Shown here: in pieces, positions 17,451 through 27,078 of the stretch
How positions within the stretch are numbered: the first letter of the stretch is position 1
Layout of the letters: each line of letters begins with the position of its first letter
From: G965200765 sp965200765
GTDB lineage: Bacteria; Pseudomonadota; Gammaproteobacteria; Arenicellales; JAJDZL01
Assembly (NCBI GenBank): GCA_965200765.1
Contig: OZ241380.1
Coordinates: 2,232,001-2,296,000, forward strand
Length of the DNA: 64,000 nucleotides
Direction: 5' to 3'
The notes under the pieces: model-generated
The model's input: only the letters and a program-made list of their open reading frames with translations
Told to the model about the DNA's origin: nothing
Database searches by the model: none
Made by a program: the position numbers and the translations under genes

Positions 17451-18178
17451 AAGCAGATATACCGGCAATGCACGCCGAGTTCGAGCAGTTGAATAGAAAC
17501 CTGCTTGAACCTACAAAAGAGTTGTTCGACCAAATGTGCGGCAGTTCTGATTTTACGTCACCGTTTATAAATATGATTTCGTACATGGAACATATCGGCA
17601 GCTACAAGATCATGGCGACGCAATACGGAAGTACAATGGATTATTCCACATTGAAGCATCTCCAGGAAGAAACCGGACACGCAGTATTGTTCAAACGACA
17701 CGCAGAGCGGCTGAACGGCAATCATCTGGATTATTCAGCTGAAGCAATGCTTGCACCAGCTTCTGCTCGGATGTACTTCTCCAAGCTTGAAGCCATATTG
17801 ATTCAACGGTTTCGAGAAACAGAGAACTCGCGACTGATTTATCTTTACATGTCACTGATTGTGGAATTTCGCGCGGTTTGGGCCTACAAACTGCTCCAGG
17901 AATCAGTAGATATCCACAGGTTGGAAATCTCTTTGGACAAACTTCTGGCCGAAGAACATGGTCATTTACATAGCATGGTTCGACGTCTGGATGAAGATGG
18001 CTTTTACGACCTTGAAGTGGTTCGCGAATTGTGGACTGATGAAAAAATGCTCTTTACGCGACTCCTGAATGCAGTTTCTGATTTGTATTGGAAGTCTGAA
18101 AAGCAAAAATTTGAGGGGATTGCTATTGACACTCTGCAAGGGGAAGTACAGATGCAAGTGCAGGAGCACCCGGTCTGA
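17447..18178 (+). CDS. Ferritin-like diiron protein coupled to bioB
   Basis: 243 residues, mostly helical. The arrangement E48, E75-x-x-H78 (EETGH), E140, E170-x-x-H173 (EEHGH) is what a four-helix ferritin-like diiron-carboxylate site requires, in the right order and with plausible spacing. No membrane segment or signal is seen. I do not recognise a named family. It starts within the bioB stop codon. Roles consistent with the fold include an oxygenase/oxidase in pimelate-chain supply or iron handling for BioB clusters; both are inference. A heme-oxygenase-like diiron enzyme is an alternative fold. Confidence 0.72.
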   Translation: MKADIPAMHAEFEQLNRNLLEPTKELFDQMCGSSDFTSPFINMISYMEHIGSYKIMATQYGSTMDYSTLKHLQEETGHAVLFKRHAERLNGNHLDYSAEAMLAPASARMYFSKLEAILIQRFRETENSRLIYLYMSLIVEFRAVWAYKLLQESVDIHRLEISLDKLLAEEHGHLHSMVRRLDEDGFYDLEVVRELWTDEKMLFTRLLNAVSDLYWKSEKQKFEGIAIDTLQGEVQMQVQEHPV

Positions 18179-18389
18179 GTCACAAATTCCTTCTTGTGAT
18201 GGGCAACAGTAAGATGTCATTGATGCAACACAAAATGTTCAAACCAATTTTCAGGCCGAATCAGGCTTCGGTGCCATGACCGGTTGCAAAGCTCCCCGTG
18301 CAAAGCAGTCAGCGGCTACTTTTCGCAGACTAGTCGCTACACTGTCCAACAACATTGGAAATCATCATATCCCTGTTGTGGAAAGCGCA

Positions 18390-18740
18390 ATGCATCCATC
18401 TGAAATTATTGCCCCCGATGCGGTACATTACGATTTGGTGAAGAAAGTATTTCGATCACTGTATCGGGCCAATCATTGCTATCATCTGGATGCACCTGTC
18501 ACTTTCGAAAAAACTTTTGACAAGCTGGGTGAGATTTACAACGAATTGATTCATTGCGACAAAACTGATATTGACCAGGTCAAATTATTGCAAGAAATTG
18601 GAACACAGGCCACCAAGTTTTTCGGGAGACATAACTTGCTCCCGCAGTTGGTATCTCCTCTCGAATTGAATGATGCACACTCCATGGATGATGCCAAGGT
18701 GCATTACCTGGTAGGCGAGCGTTTTGCACGCACCGGCTAG
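18390..18740 (+). CDS. Hypothetical protein
   Basis: About 116 residues from an ATG with GGAAAG five bases upstream. The frame is open from 18276, but the added 38 residues look less protein-like. The sequence is rich in His, Asp and Glu, helical, with no signal or membrane segment; YRANHCYHLD and IHCDKTDIDQ are notable. It follows the bioB/diiron pair on the same strand after about 200 bases and converges on the McrC-like gene. I do not recognise it. Confidence 0.45.
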   Translation: MHPSEIIAPDAVHYDLVKKVFRSLYRANHCYHLDAPVTFEKTFDKLGEIYNELIHCDKTDIDQVKLLQEIGTQATKFFGRHNLLPQLVSPLELNDAHSMDDAKVHYLVGERFARTG

Positions 18741-18807
18741 TTGAATCCGAGTTGGTGGATTGCTTTATTTCGGAAAGGATACACCGCCAAACTGTCCGCA
18801 AAGACGG

Positions 18808-19911
18808 TCAACTAGTGGATGGAGGGACTTTTTCAACTAGTTTTATCAATTGTTTTCGAATATCTTGAGTTGGAGCAGTCAAGTCAACTGTAAGGAATCG
18901 TATTGGGTGATTTTGTATCACAACAGTTTCGTCAACATGTTCACCTACTGTTGGGTGAAGTAAAACTCCCTCCGCTCGATCAGCTAATGGATCGCCTTGG
19001 CCTACTTGGGACATCAAATAACTGTATATCTGATAAATATGATTACTTTTCAAAGTTTCTTCTTTGTGATGCCCTGGCTTCAGAATTGAAGTAAATTTGG
19101 TGTCTATTACGATTTTCCGGTTCATTTCTTTATGAACCAGTACTATATCAGTTTTCATTCCCGGCAGAACACTGTCAATTCCTGGTGTTTTCCAATCGAT
19201 GTTCCAACTCAGTCTCTTTCCAGTATTTACTTGCCATCCGTCGTGTGATAGCACAACATTACAGAAACCACCAACTGCTTTCTCAAATAGATCTCGGACC
19301 AAGCCTTCTCCCCGATCGGGAGATAGAAGCGCTTTGTCTCCTAGTTGTTCAGTAGGAATTGCAAAATCAATTATAAGTTTCGCGGCTGCAACCATAAACT
19401 GATCGTCTGAATTATGACGACCAAATTGTTCAACGCTGATTTGAGCACGTGTAGGAACACTGCCGGAGACACCCATCAATTTCATGTCATTTGCAAGCTT
19501 TCGACAACGACGAGAAAGCTTATGGTTACTTTTCACCAATCGCGATGCGCGTTCCAAAGCTGCTCTCACAAACCGGTTCCTGTTGATATCAATTGTGAGA
19601 TCATTAAATTGGCAAGCAATGAGCCCGCGAGATAGTAAATGGTGTCTCTCTGTGTTCAGAACTTTAATTTTTCCGCGAACACGAGGAAGAACCTCTTCGG
19701 TTATTCTATATCCAAGACTGAGTTGTCGTCGCTGCCGCTTCTCTACTGCGTAAGCAAGAATCTTTGCGACTAGTTCAGGCAGATTATCAACATCACTTTC
19801 CAAATCGACTTTTGCCTGTCCTTGATGTCGAAACCAGTCCGATGCGTAAAGCATAAGAAGCCATAGATTTCGAATAGGAATTTGACCAACAAACCCGTCT
19901 TTGGTGTCCAT
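18808..19911 (-). CDS. mcrC: McrC-like restriction endonuclease subunit
   Basis: 367 residues. The N-terminus IPIRNLWLLMLYASDW is the McrC family opening. A PD-(D/E)xK nuclease core is visible near the end: D255 (KTDIVL), then D270 and K272 (IDTKF). McrC is the nuclease partner of the McrB GTPase in modification-dependent (type IV) restriction, cutting DNA with modified cytosine. It begins 18 bases after the McrB-like gene on the same strand. The pair lies between bioB-region genes and aroC, in AT-richer DNA, as an inserted defence module. Confidence 0.88.
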   Translation of the reverse strand: MDTKDGFVGQIPIRNLWLLMLYASDWFRHQGQAKVDLESDVDNLPELVAKILAYAVEKRQRRQLSLGYRITEEVLPRVRGKIKVLNTERHHLLSRGLIACQFNDLTIDINRNRFVRAALERASRLVKSNHKLSRRCRKLANDMKLMGVSGSVPTRAQISVEQFGRHNSDDQFMVAAAKLIIDFAIPTEQLGDKALLSPDRGEGLVRDLFEKAVGGFCNVVLSHDGWQVNTGKRLSWNIDWKTPGIDSVLPGMKTDIVLVHKEMNRKIVIDTKFTSILKPGHHKEETLKSNHIYQIYSYLMSQVGQGDPLADRAEGVLLHPTVGEHVDETVVIQNHPIRFLTVDLTAPTQDIRKQLIKLVEKVPPSTS

Positions 19912-19929
19912 TTTCTATTTCCAGCTCCA

Positions 19930-21618
19930 TTACCAGTCTTTTAACAGATTGTTTTTTGACTTTTTTGCTTTATCTAACGAATCAAACCAATATTCTTCGA
20001 GTAAAGGTCCGATTTCTGTTTCAACAACTTGTCTAAACCAATCTTTTGTACTACCTTCCTTGATTGGTGAAGTTGGTGTTACAAAACTGTGTCCAATCTG
20101 AAAATCTTTGCCCAATTCACCAGCTATTTCTTCATTGAGGGAAATTATTCTTTGTTCAATATTACTTACCAAATCAGAATCAATGCCACACTCCTCGGTC
20201 ACCCACTTTTGCCACCTACTGCCAAGCTTTGGTTCAAACGAAGCGAATGCAAATCTCCTTCGAAAGGCGAAATCAATTAACGCGAGAGAGCGGTCAGCAG
20301 TATTCATAGTGCCAACAATATAGACATTATCAGGAATATACGTGCTGTCCAATGCTCCGTTAGGGTTCGGATAGCATAGCTGAATCGCATGGTCTGGACT
20401 ACGCTTGTCCGATTCAAGAAGAGTAAGTAATTCACCAAATATATGTGATGGATGCCCGCGATTGATTTCTTCAATGATTGCAACAAATTTAGCATTTGGG
20501 TCTTGTAGTGCTTCATTGATCAATTTCATAAAGAATCCATCTACCAATTCAAGCTTGCCTTTGCTGTTCGGTCGCCATCCTCTCACAAAATCTTCGTACG
20601 AAAGGTTGGGATGAAATTGAACTGAAACCACTTTGGTATCATCCTTACTTCCCATCAAGGCATAGGCTAATCGTTTGGCAATCCAAGTCTTCCCAGTTCC
20701 CGGTGGCCCTTGTAGAATCAGGTTTTTCTTTTGCTGCAGACGTTCAATCAAGCTTTGAACTTCACTTTTTTCCAAAAAGCAACCATCATCAAGTATGTCT
20801 TGAATTGTGTAAAAATCAGAAGGAAGCGACTCGGTGGTTTGTGGCTTTCGAATGGTCAATTCAAGTTCACTATCATCAGAAAAAATATTTTGACTTTTTC
20901 CCAAACACAATTCTGGAAAACTACGAAACGGAAAATCGTTTTCTCTAAATTGTGTAGTGAGTTCTTCTATATATTTCAAGTACTGTGCACCGTTTAAATT
21001 ATAGGATTTCTTGCTTGGGGTAAATCCAAGTTCATCGATAATATCACGAGTATTTTTATCAAAAGGCACGAAATGCCATGGTCGAGCCCAGTGAAGACCA
21101 ATTGAAAGTCTTTTGTTTAATTTTTTAATCGACAATGCGTTATCGTAGGATGAAAGAAAATTTCCTCGAGTCTTGGCATTACGATTATCAGAATAATCAA
21201 GTGCATCGATGAACAATTTCCATAGTCTATTTATATCATCTGATTCTCTTTCCTTTGCATACAAAAAGAACCACGCATTCACGCTGTTAATTACAGGAAT
21301 ACCATCGAATTTATACGGAGCCGGTAGATTCACATTTAGAATTCTTGCAATATCACTAGCAGTTTTTCGTTTTGTTTGATCATTTAAACTGTGTCGATTG
21401 AAAGTGCCTAACACAGTAAAAGGGCAAATGTCTTCAAGTGGACGGGCATTTTCATCAGAAGTCTTGTCTTGACGGAGATAGTTGAAGTGGGGATTGCTAT
21501 GTTCTAGTATCGCGTTCAACAATTCGGTTCGATTGTTTTGATACTCCCGCAACTTATCTGCAACTGCCTGATAAAACTGGATCCATTCAAATTCAGGTTG
21601 ATTATTTTTCGTATCCAT
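19930..21618 (-). CDS. mcrB: McrB-like AAA+ GTPase of a type IV restriction system
   Basis: 562 residues. The AAA+ part has GPPGTGKT at 304-311, a Walker B IIEEINRG at 381-388, the McrB signature MNTADRS near 438 and the arginine-rich FRRRF. In McrBC these power translocation toward McrC. The first ~240 residues should be the DNA-recognition part; they do not look like the short E. coli McrB N-domain, so the recognised modification cannot be predicted. Length exceeds E. coli McrB. It starts 61 bases after aroC ends and precedes mcrC. Confidence 0.88.
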   Translation of the reverse strand: MDTKNNQPEFEWIQFYQAVADKLREYQNNRTELLNAILEHSNPHFNYLRQDKTSDENARPLEDICPFTVLGTFNRHSLNDQTKRKTASDIARILNVNLPAPYKFDGIPVINSVNAWFFLYAKERESDDINRLWKLFIDALDYSDNRNAKTRGNFLSSYDNALSIKKLNKRLSIGLHWARPWHFVPFDKNTRDIIDELGFTPSKKSYNLNGAQYLKYIEELTTQFRENDFPFRSFPELCLGKSQNIFSDDSELELTIRKPQTTESLPSDFYTIQDILDDGCFLEKSEVQSLIERLQQKKNLILQGPPGTGKTWIAKRLAYALMGSKDDTKVVSVQFHPNLSYEDFVRGWRPNSKGKLELVDGFFMKLINEALQDPNAKFVAIIEEINRGHPSHIFGELLTLLESDKRSPDHAIQLCYPNPNGALDSTYIPDNVYIVGTMNTADRSLALIDFAFRRRFAFASFEPKLGSRWQKWVTEECGIDSDLVSNIEQRIISLNEEIAGELGKDFQIGHSFVTPTSPIKEGSTKDWFRQVVETEIGPLLEEYWFDSLDKAKKSKNNLLKDW

Positions 21619-21679
21619 GGATTACACCAAAAAATCAAATTGAAAAACTAAGCTAGTTTGTGCCAAACTACCAATCGAA

Positions 21680-22843
21680 TCAGTCTTCGCCACTAGCAAC
21701 GAATGAAGCATCAGCAACGGTATCGCCAGGCAACTCTTTATGCTCAACGCGATCACCGGAAATATCAGGTGCATCCGGTACAACATCAGCATTCTGCGCT
21801 CGGTGCCGCAATGCGTGGTCCATGAGTACCAATGCCAGCATCGCTTCGACAATTGGAACTGCACGTAGCCCAACACAAGGGTCGTGTCGGCCTTTCACCG
21901 ATACCTTGACCGGGTTTCCGGTGGAATCAATCGTGTCTCCCGGCGTCACAATACTGGAAGTCGGCTTGAAAGCTACATGAACTACAATCGGCTGCCCTGA
22001 AGAAATTCCACCGACAATTCCACCTGAATGATTCGAACAAAAACCTTCAGGGGTCATTTCATCGCGATACTCCGAACCCCTCATCGCAACACTTCCAAAC
22101 CCTGCCCCAATCTCAACACCCTTTACTGCATTGATACCCATCATCGCACCCGCGACTTCTGCATCCAGTCTGGCATACAGCGGTTCACCCCATCCTGTCG
22201 GTACTGAGCATGCTTCAACTGTCACACACGCCCCGACTGAATCCCCTTCTTTTCGCAGTTGATTGATCAATTGCTCCAATTCCGAAATTTGTTCGCGGCA
22301 CGGCCAGAAAAAAGGATTTTGTTCAACTTGCGTCCAGTCGTGCGTGTTAGGTTGCATCTCTCCAATCCGGGAGACATAACCCCGAACAATCGTTCCATAT
22401 CGTTGTCGCAAGTACTTTCTGGCAATGGCACCGGCCGCAACTCGCAACGCGGTTTCACGGGCTGACGCGCGACCACCTCCGCGGTAGTCCCGAATTCCGT
22501 ATTTGCGTGCGTAGGTGTAGTCGGCATGCCCTGGTCGGTATCGATCTGCAATTTCAGAATAATCACGGGTTCGCTGGTCGGTATTGCGAATAATCATCCC
22601 GATCGGAGTTCCGGTGGTCTTGCCTTCGAACACTCCGGAATAAATCTCAATTTCATCACTTTCCCGACGTTGTGTAGTGAACTTGGAAATTCCCGGTTTT
22701 CTTCGGTCCAGGTCCGGTTGAATATCCTTTTCTGACAATTCCATACCGGGCGGACAACCGTCGACAATGCAACCGATCGCCGGTCCATGGCTCTCACCAA
22801 AAGTAGTCAGCGTGAACAGAGTGCCGAAGGTATTGCCAGACAT
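21680..22843 (-). CDS. aroC: Chorismate synthase
   Basis: 387 residues. It makes chorismate from EPSP, using reduced FMN. The start FGTLFTLTTFGESHGPAIG is diagnostic, followed by the RRPG-like DRRKPGISKFTTQR and the FMN region RYRPGHADYTY and GGGRASARET. The C-terminal SGGIVGGISSGQPI is intact. The tail beyond about residue 360 is longer and acidic compared with compact homologues. It is four bases downstream of a small conserved-looking gene, with which it is probably co-transcribed. Confidence 0.97.
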   Translation of the reverse strand: MSGNTFGTLFTLTTFGESHGPAIGCIVDGCPPGMELSEKDIQPDLDRRKPGISKFTTQRRESDEIEIYSGVFEGKTTGTPIGMIIRNTDQRTRDYSEIADRYRPGHADYTYARKYGIRDYRGGGRASARETALRVAAGAIARKYLRQRYGTIVRGYVSRIGEMQPNTHDWTQVEQNPFFWPCREQISELEQLINQLRKEGDSVGACVTVEACSVPTGWGEPLYARLDAEVAGAMMGINAVKGVEIGAGFGSVAMRGSEYRDEMTPEGFCSNHSGGIVGGISSGQPIVVHVAFKPTSSIVTPGDTIDSTGNPVKVSVKGRHDPCVGLRAVPIVEAMLALVLMDHALRHRAQNADVVPDAPDISGDRVEHKELPGDTVADASFVASGED

Positions 22844-22847
22844 GATT

Positions 22848-23156
22848 CTAACGACCTGCTACACCGTGGCGGCAAGCATTGTCGATGGTTTCTATCAAAT
22901 TGAAAAATGGAATGATTTGCCGTAATTGAATGGCACGTTGCATAAACTTCAAGCCCTTTCCGAGTACATTTTCACCTTCCGTCGCCAACTGTTCTTTCAG
23001 TTCTTCCAATGATTTTGCCATGGCTTCAAACTCGGTCGCGTAGTCGTACAATTCATCTTCAAGATCATCTACAGAGCAAACTGCCAGCTCTTTGAACTCG
23101 AAAACTGCTTGGTCCATCAGCAAAGCCAGTTCCTCTATGTTCTTTGGTTGATGCAA
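22848..23156 (-). CDS. Small helical protein upstream of aroC
   Basis: 102 residues, acidic, predicted almost all helix with heptad-like leucines (DDLEDELYDYATEFEAMAKSLEELKEQL), so a coiled coil is likely. No signal or membrane segment. It sits tightly between dcd and aroC, 16 and 4 bases away, which argues that it is real. I do not recognise the family. Confidence 0.7.
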   Translation of the reverse strand: MHQPKNIEELALLMDQAVFEFKELAVCSVDDLEDELYDYATEFEAMAKSLEELKEQLATEGENVLGKGLKFMQRAIQLRQIIPFFNLIETIDNACRHGVAGR

Positions 23157-23172
23157 GGGCCCTGCTCGCTTC

Positions 23173-23739
23173 TTATGTCAATGGCAGAGTCACTCCGACC
23201 TGTCCCTGATACTTGCCGCCGCGATCTCTGTAGGAAATCTCGCATTGAGAATCCGCTTCAAAGAAAATCACTTGCGCAACCCCCTCATTGGCATAGACCT
23301 TCGCTGGCAACGGAGTTGTATTGGAAAACTCCAAAGTGGCATGGCCTTCCCACTCCGGCTCGAACGGGGTAACATTGACAATAATGCCACAACGAGCATA
23401 AGTGGACTTGCCAAGACAAATGGTCAGCACCGAGCGTGGAATTCGAAAATACTCGACTGTCCTTGCCAGTGCAAACGAATTGGGCGGAATTACACAGAAA
23501 TCCCCCTTGTGGTCAACAAAACTGTCATCGGAAAATGCTTTCGGGTCAACTGTGACTGCATGGATGTTGGTAAAAATCTTGAACTCGTTGGAGCATCGGA
23601 TATCGTACCCGTAGCTTGAAGTTCCATAGGAAATCACCCGGTCGCCGTTAACAGTTCTCACTTGGTCCGGCTCGAACGGTTCAATCATCTTTTCCTCTTT
23701 CGCCATCTGGCGAATCCAGGTATCAGACTTTATTGCCAA
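23173..23739 (-). CDS. dcd: dCTP deaminase
   Basis: 188 residues, the trimeric Dcd size. It deaminates dCTP to dUTP on the route to dTMP. ISYGTSSYGYDIRC near the N-terminus, GKSTYARCGIIVNVTP with the arginine that contacts substrate, and the catalytic glutamate in LEFSNTTPLPAKVYANEG are all present. Its position beside mrp with divergent metG matches other gammaproteobacteria. Confidence 0.97.
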   Translation of the reverse strand: MAIKSDTWIRQMAKEEKMIEPFEPDQVRTVNGDRVISYGTSSYGYDIRCSNEFKIFTNIHAVTVDPKAFSDDSFVDHKGDFCVIPPNSFALARTVEYFRIPRSVLTICLGKSTYARCGIIVNVTPFEPEWEGHATLEFSNTTPLPAKVYANEGVAQVIFFEADSQCEISYRDRGGKYQGQVGVTLPLT

Positions 23740-23769
23740 CTTCCCTCCTTAGAATTTACTCTGTCAAAA

Positions 23770-24861
23770 TCAAGTGTTCTGAATGACAATCGATGGAAAA
23801 TCACTCGTGAAGTCCTTTTTCTTCATGGACAGTTTGGCTGCGGTCGTTCGGGCAATATTTCGGTAGATGTCAGCAACTTCGCTTTTCGGATTGGCTACGA
23901 CTGTGGGACGTCCGCTGTCTGCATCGGAGCGAATTGTCATGTCAAGCGGCACACCGCCCAAATATTCAATGCCGTATTCTTCTGCCATTCGCTGCCCGCC
24001 GCCTTGTCCGAAGATGTACTCGTGACTGCCGCAATTCTTGCAGATATGCATGGACATGTTTTCAACCACGCCCAGCACGTTGATCTCAACTTTCTCAAAC
24101 ATTCGATAGGCTTTTCGGGCATCCAGCAACGCGATGTCCTGCGGTGTGGTAACGATGATCGCACCGCTCACCGGCACTCGTTGCGACAAAGTCAACTGAA
24201 TATCGCCAGTGCCAGGCGGAAGATCAATGACCAGATAATCCACATCGTTCCATGCAGTTTGCTTGAGTAACTGCTCCAGTGCTTGTGTTACCATCGGTCC
24301 GCGCCAGATCATCGGGGTCTCTTCTTCAATCAGAAATCCGATTGACATGGTTTGCAAATGGTAACTGTGTACAGGTTGCATGGACTTGCCATCTTTGGAT
24401 TGCGGCTTGCCGCGTACGCCCAGCATGCGCGGTTGGCTCGGCCCGTAAATGTCAGCGTCCAGCACGCCGACCGTTGCACCTTCGGCCGACAGTGCCAGTG
24501 CAAGATTGGCGGATACCGTCGACTTGCCAACTCCGCCCTTGCCAGAGGCGACTGCAATCATGTTCTTGACTCCCTGAATCGGGGAAACGCCTTTTTGAAC
24601 CGAATGAGAAGAAATTTTTGATTCTGTGTCAACATTGATATTGCTTACGCCATCCACCTTGGATACTTCATCTGTGATGACCGATTTCAGCTCAGGCAAC
24701 CAGGTCTTCGCAGGATAGCCAAGCGAAACCGATACATGGACAGTACCGTTCTCTACCGATAGTACCTTTGCACTTTTGTCCTGAAGCAAGTTTGAACCGG
24801 TATGAGGGTCAACTACTGACTCGAGGACCGATTCGACTGCAGATTTTGTTACACTTGTCAT
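23770..24861 (-). CDS. apbC: Mrp/ApbC iron-sulfur cluster carrier ATPase
   Basis: 363 residues. The first ~95 residues form a MIP18/DUF59-like domain; then the deviant Walker A GKGGVGKST (about 110-118), DADIYGPSQPRML, and the ATPase switch DLPPGTGDIQLTLSQ. The CxxC pair CKNCGSHEYIFG binds a bridging 4Fe-4S cluster for delivery to apoproteins. It is divergent from metG across about 200 bases, a widespread arrangement, and just upstream of dcd. Confidence 0.95.
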   Translation of the reverse strand: MTSVTKSAVESVLESVVDPHTGSNLLQDKSAKVLSVENGTVHVSVSLGYPAKTWLPELKSVITDEVSKVDGVSNINVDTESKISSHSVQKGVSPIQGVKNMIAVASGKGGVGKSTVSANLALALSAEGATVGVLDADIYGPSQPRMLGVRGKPQSKDGKSMQPVHSYHLQTMSIGFLIEEETPMIWRGPMVTQALEQLLKQTAWNDVDYLVIDLPPGTGDIQLTLSQRVPVSGAIIVTTPQDIALLDARKAYRMFEKVEINVLGVVENMSMHICKNCGSHEYIFGQGGGQRMAEEYGIEYLGGVPLDMTIRSDADSGRPTVVANPKSEVADIYRNIARTTAAKLSMKKKDFTSDFPSIVIQNT

Positions 24862-25059
24862 TTGTTAACGCTTTCCAAACTCACGCAATTTGATTTCTGG
24901 CGACACTTGAGAAATGCCGTCGGGTTTTTTAACATCGTCAACATTTTAACATATACCCCCGCTCCAACATTCACCGCACCTTGAAACAGCAAGTCCAGTA
25001 CAATAATACGCTCACACCTTGACAATCCAAGAATACAGCCAATTGGCTCCTACAGCGAA

Positions 25060-27051
25060 ATGACACGTAAAATTCTGGTAACGAGTGCATTGCCGTACGC
25101 AAACGGGCCGATCCACATCGGTCATCTGGTCGAATATATTCAGACTGACATCTGGGTGCGGTTCCAGCGCATGCAAGGCAATCAGTGCTACTATGTTTGC
25201 GCGGACGATGCACATGGTACACCAATCATGCTACGTGCCAGAAGCGATGGCATACCGCCGGAAGAGTTAATTCAGCGATATAAACGCGAACATGAAACCG
25301 ACTTCGCTGACTTCGATATTCAATTCGACAACTACCATACCACCCATTCCGAAGAAAATCGCGAATGCTCTGAATTCATCTACGAAAAACTCAAAAGCAA
25401 CGGCTATATCTCCCGCAAGGTGATTCGGCAAGCTTACGATCCCAAGGAAAATCTGTTCTTGCCGGACCGTTTCGTCAAAGGTCAGTGCCCTCGTTGCAAA
25501 GCTGAAGACCAGTATGGCGACAGTTGTGAAGTCTGTGGTGCGACTTATTCCCCGGCAGAGTTGATCAACCCCGTATCAGCATTATCCGGTATCACCCCGG
25601 AGCAAAGAGAAAGTGAGCATTTGTTTGTCCGTCTCGGAGAATTCACCGCTTTGCTACAGGAGTGGGTGTCCGGCGATGCAGTGCAACCTGAATCTCGCAA
25701 CAAGCTGAAAGAGTGGTTTGATGCAGGCCTGCAGGATTGGGACATTTCCCGCGATGCACCCTATTTCGGTTTCAAAATCCCGAATGAAGAAGAAAAATAC
25801 TTCTACGTCTGGCTAGACGCGCCAATCGGATACATGGCCAGCTTCAAAAATCTGTGCAACCGGGAGTCAATCGACTTCGACAGTTTCTGGCTCAACGAAT
25901 CTGAGTCCGAACTGTATCATTTTATTGGCAAAGACATTCTGTACTTTCATACCTTGTTCTGGCCCGCAATGTTGCATGCTGCCGGTTTTCGAATGCCTAC
26001 CGGGGTGTTCGCACATGGATTTCTTACCGTTGATGGACAAAAAATGTCCAAATCCAGAGGTACGTTTATTACCGCACGCGAATATTTGAATCACCTTCCG
26101 CCCGAGTACTTGCGTTATTACTATGCGTTCAAGCTCAACGAGCGGTTGGAAGATATCGATCTGAACCTTGAAGACTTTGTACAACGGGTCAATTCCGACC
26201 TTGTAGGAAAGGTCGTCAATATCGCGAGCAGAACTGCGCGCTTCATAGCAACCAAGTTTGATGGACAATTGGGTCCGGAAATGGACGATGAAGCCCTCTA
26301 CCTTGAACTTGTGGCGGCACGCGAATCCATTGCCGAAGCCTATGAGCAACGCGCCTATAGCAAAGCCATGCGGGAAATCATGTCGCTGGCAGACAAAACC
26401 AATGTTTACATCAACGATGTGAAGCCGTGGGAAATTGTCAAAGATGTGGAGGCCCACACCCTGCTTCACAAGGTTTGCACCCAGGCACTCAATTCGTTTC
26501 GGGTGCTGATTTTCTATCTCGCCCCGGCTGTGCCGTCGCTTGCACAACGCGTCGGAGAGTTTCTCAATGAGTCGATTGAGAATTGGGACCAAATTGAAAA
26601 ACCATTGCTCAACCATAAAATTTCCGACTATGCTCATTTGCTTGGCCGCATTCAGATGAAAGAAGTAGTCGCGATTGTGGAAGCTTCGAAGCAGTCTGGT
26701 TCGCAACCTGCCAGTGAAAATGCCAAAGAGACAATCTCAATAGACGAATTATCCAGGGTCGATCTTCGGGTTGGGCGAGTGGTCGAAGCCAGCGAAGTCG
26801 AAGATTCCCGGAAGCTGCTGAAACTTAAAGTGGACCTTGGCAGTGAAACCAGACAAATATTCGCTGGCATCAAGGGTGATTACAATGCACAGACTTTGGT
26901 TGGCTGCAATGTAGTCATTGTCGCAAATCTCAAGCCTCGTAAAATGAAATTTGGTACCTCTGAAGGGATGGTGTTGGCCGCTTCTGACGATTCCGGATTG
27001 TCCGTCGTCACGACCGACCGGCTGGTCACGCCCGGTGCTGAAGTCAGCTAA
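25060..27051 (+). CDS. metG: Methionyl-tRNA synthetase
   Basis: 663 residues. Class I synthetase with the HIGH region PYANGPIHIGHL, a zinc-binding insertion with paired cysteines (CPRCKAEDQYGDSCEVC), and KMSKSRGTF (KMSKS loop, about 328). The last ~105 residues form the EMAP/Trbp OB-fold (VDLRVGRVVEASEVE) that dimerises and binds tRNA. It charges tRNA with methionine for both initiation and elongation. It heads a same-strand run with the RnfB-like gene and nth. Confidence 0.97.
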   Translation: MTRKILVTSALPYANGPIHIGHLVEYIQTDIWVRFQRMQGNQCYYVCADDAHGTPIMLRARSDGIPPEELIQRYKREHETDFADFDIQFDNYHTTHSEENRECSEFIYEKLKSNGYISRKVIRQAYDPKENLFLPDRFVKGQCPRCKAEDQYGDSCEVCGATYSPAELINPVSALSGITPEQRESEHLFVRLGEFTALLQEWVSGDAVQPESRNKLKEWFDAGLQDWDISRDAPYFGFKIPNEEEKYFYVWLDAPIGYMASFKNLCNRESIDFDSFWLNESESELYHFIGKDILYFHTLFWPAMLHAAGFRMPTGVFAHGFLTVDGQKMSKSRGTFITAREYLNHLPPEYLRYYYAFKLNERLEDIDLNLEDFVQRVNSDLVGKVVNIASRTARFIATKFDGQLGPEMDDEALYLELVAARESIAEAYEQRAYSKAMREIMSLADKTNVYINDVKPWEIVKDVEAHTLLHKVCTQALNSFRVLIFYLAPAVPSLAQRVGEFLNESIENWDQIEKPLLNHKISDYAHLLGRIQMKEVVAIVEASKQSGSQPASENAKETISIDELSRVDLRVGRVVEASEVEDSRKLLKLKVDLGSETRQIFAGIKGDYNAQTLVGCNVVIVANLKPRKMKFGTSEGMVLAASDDSGLSVVTTDRLVTPGAEVS

Positions 27052-27078
27052 TAAAATCAGGTTTCTTTGACTCAAGCA

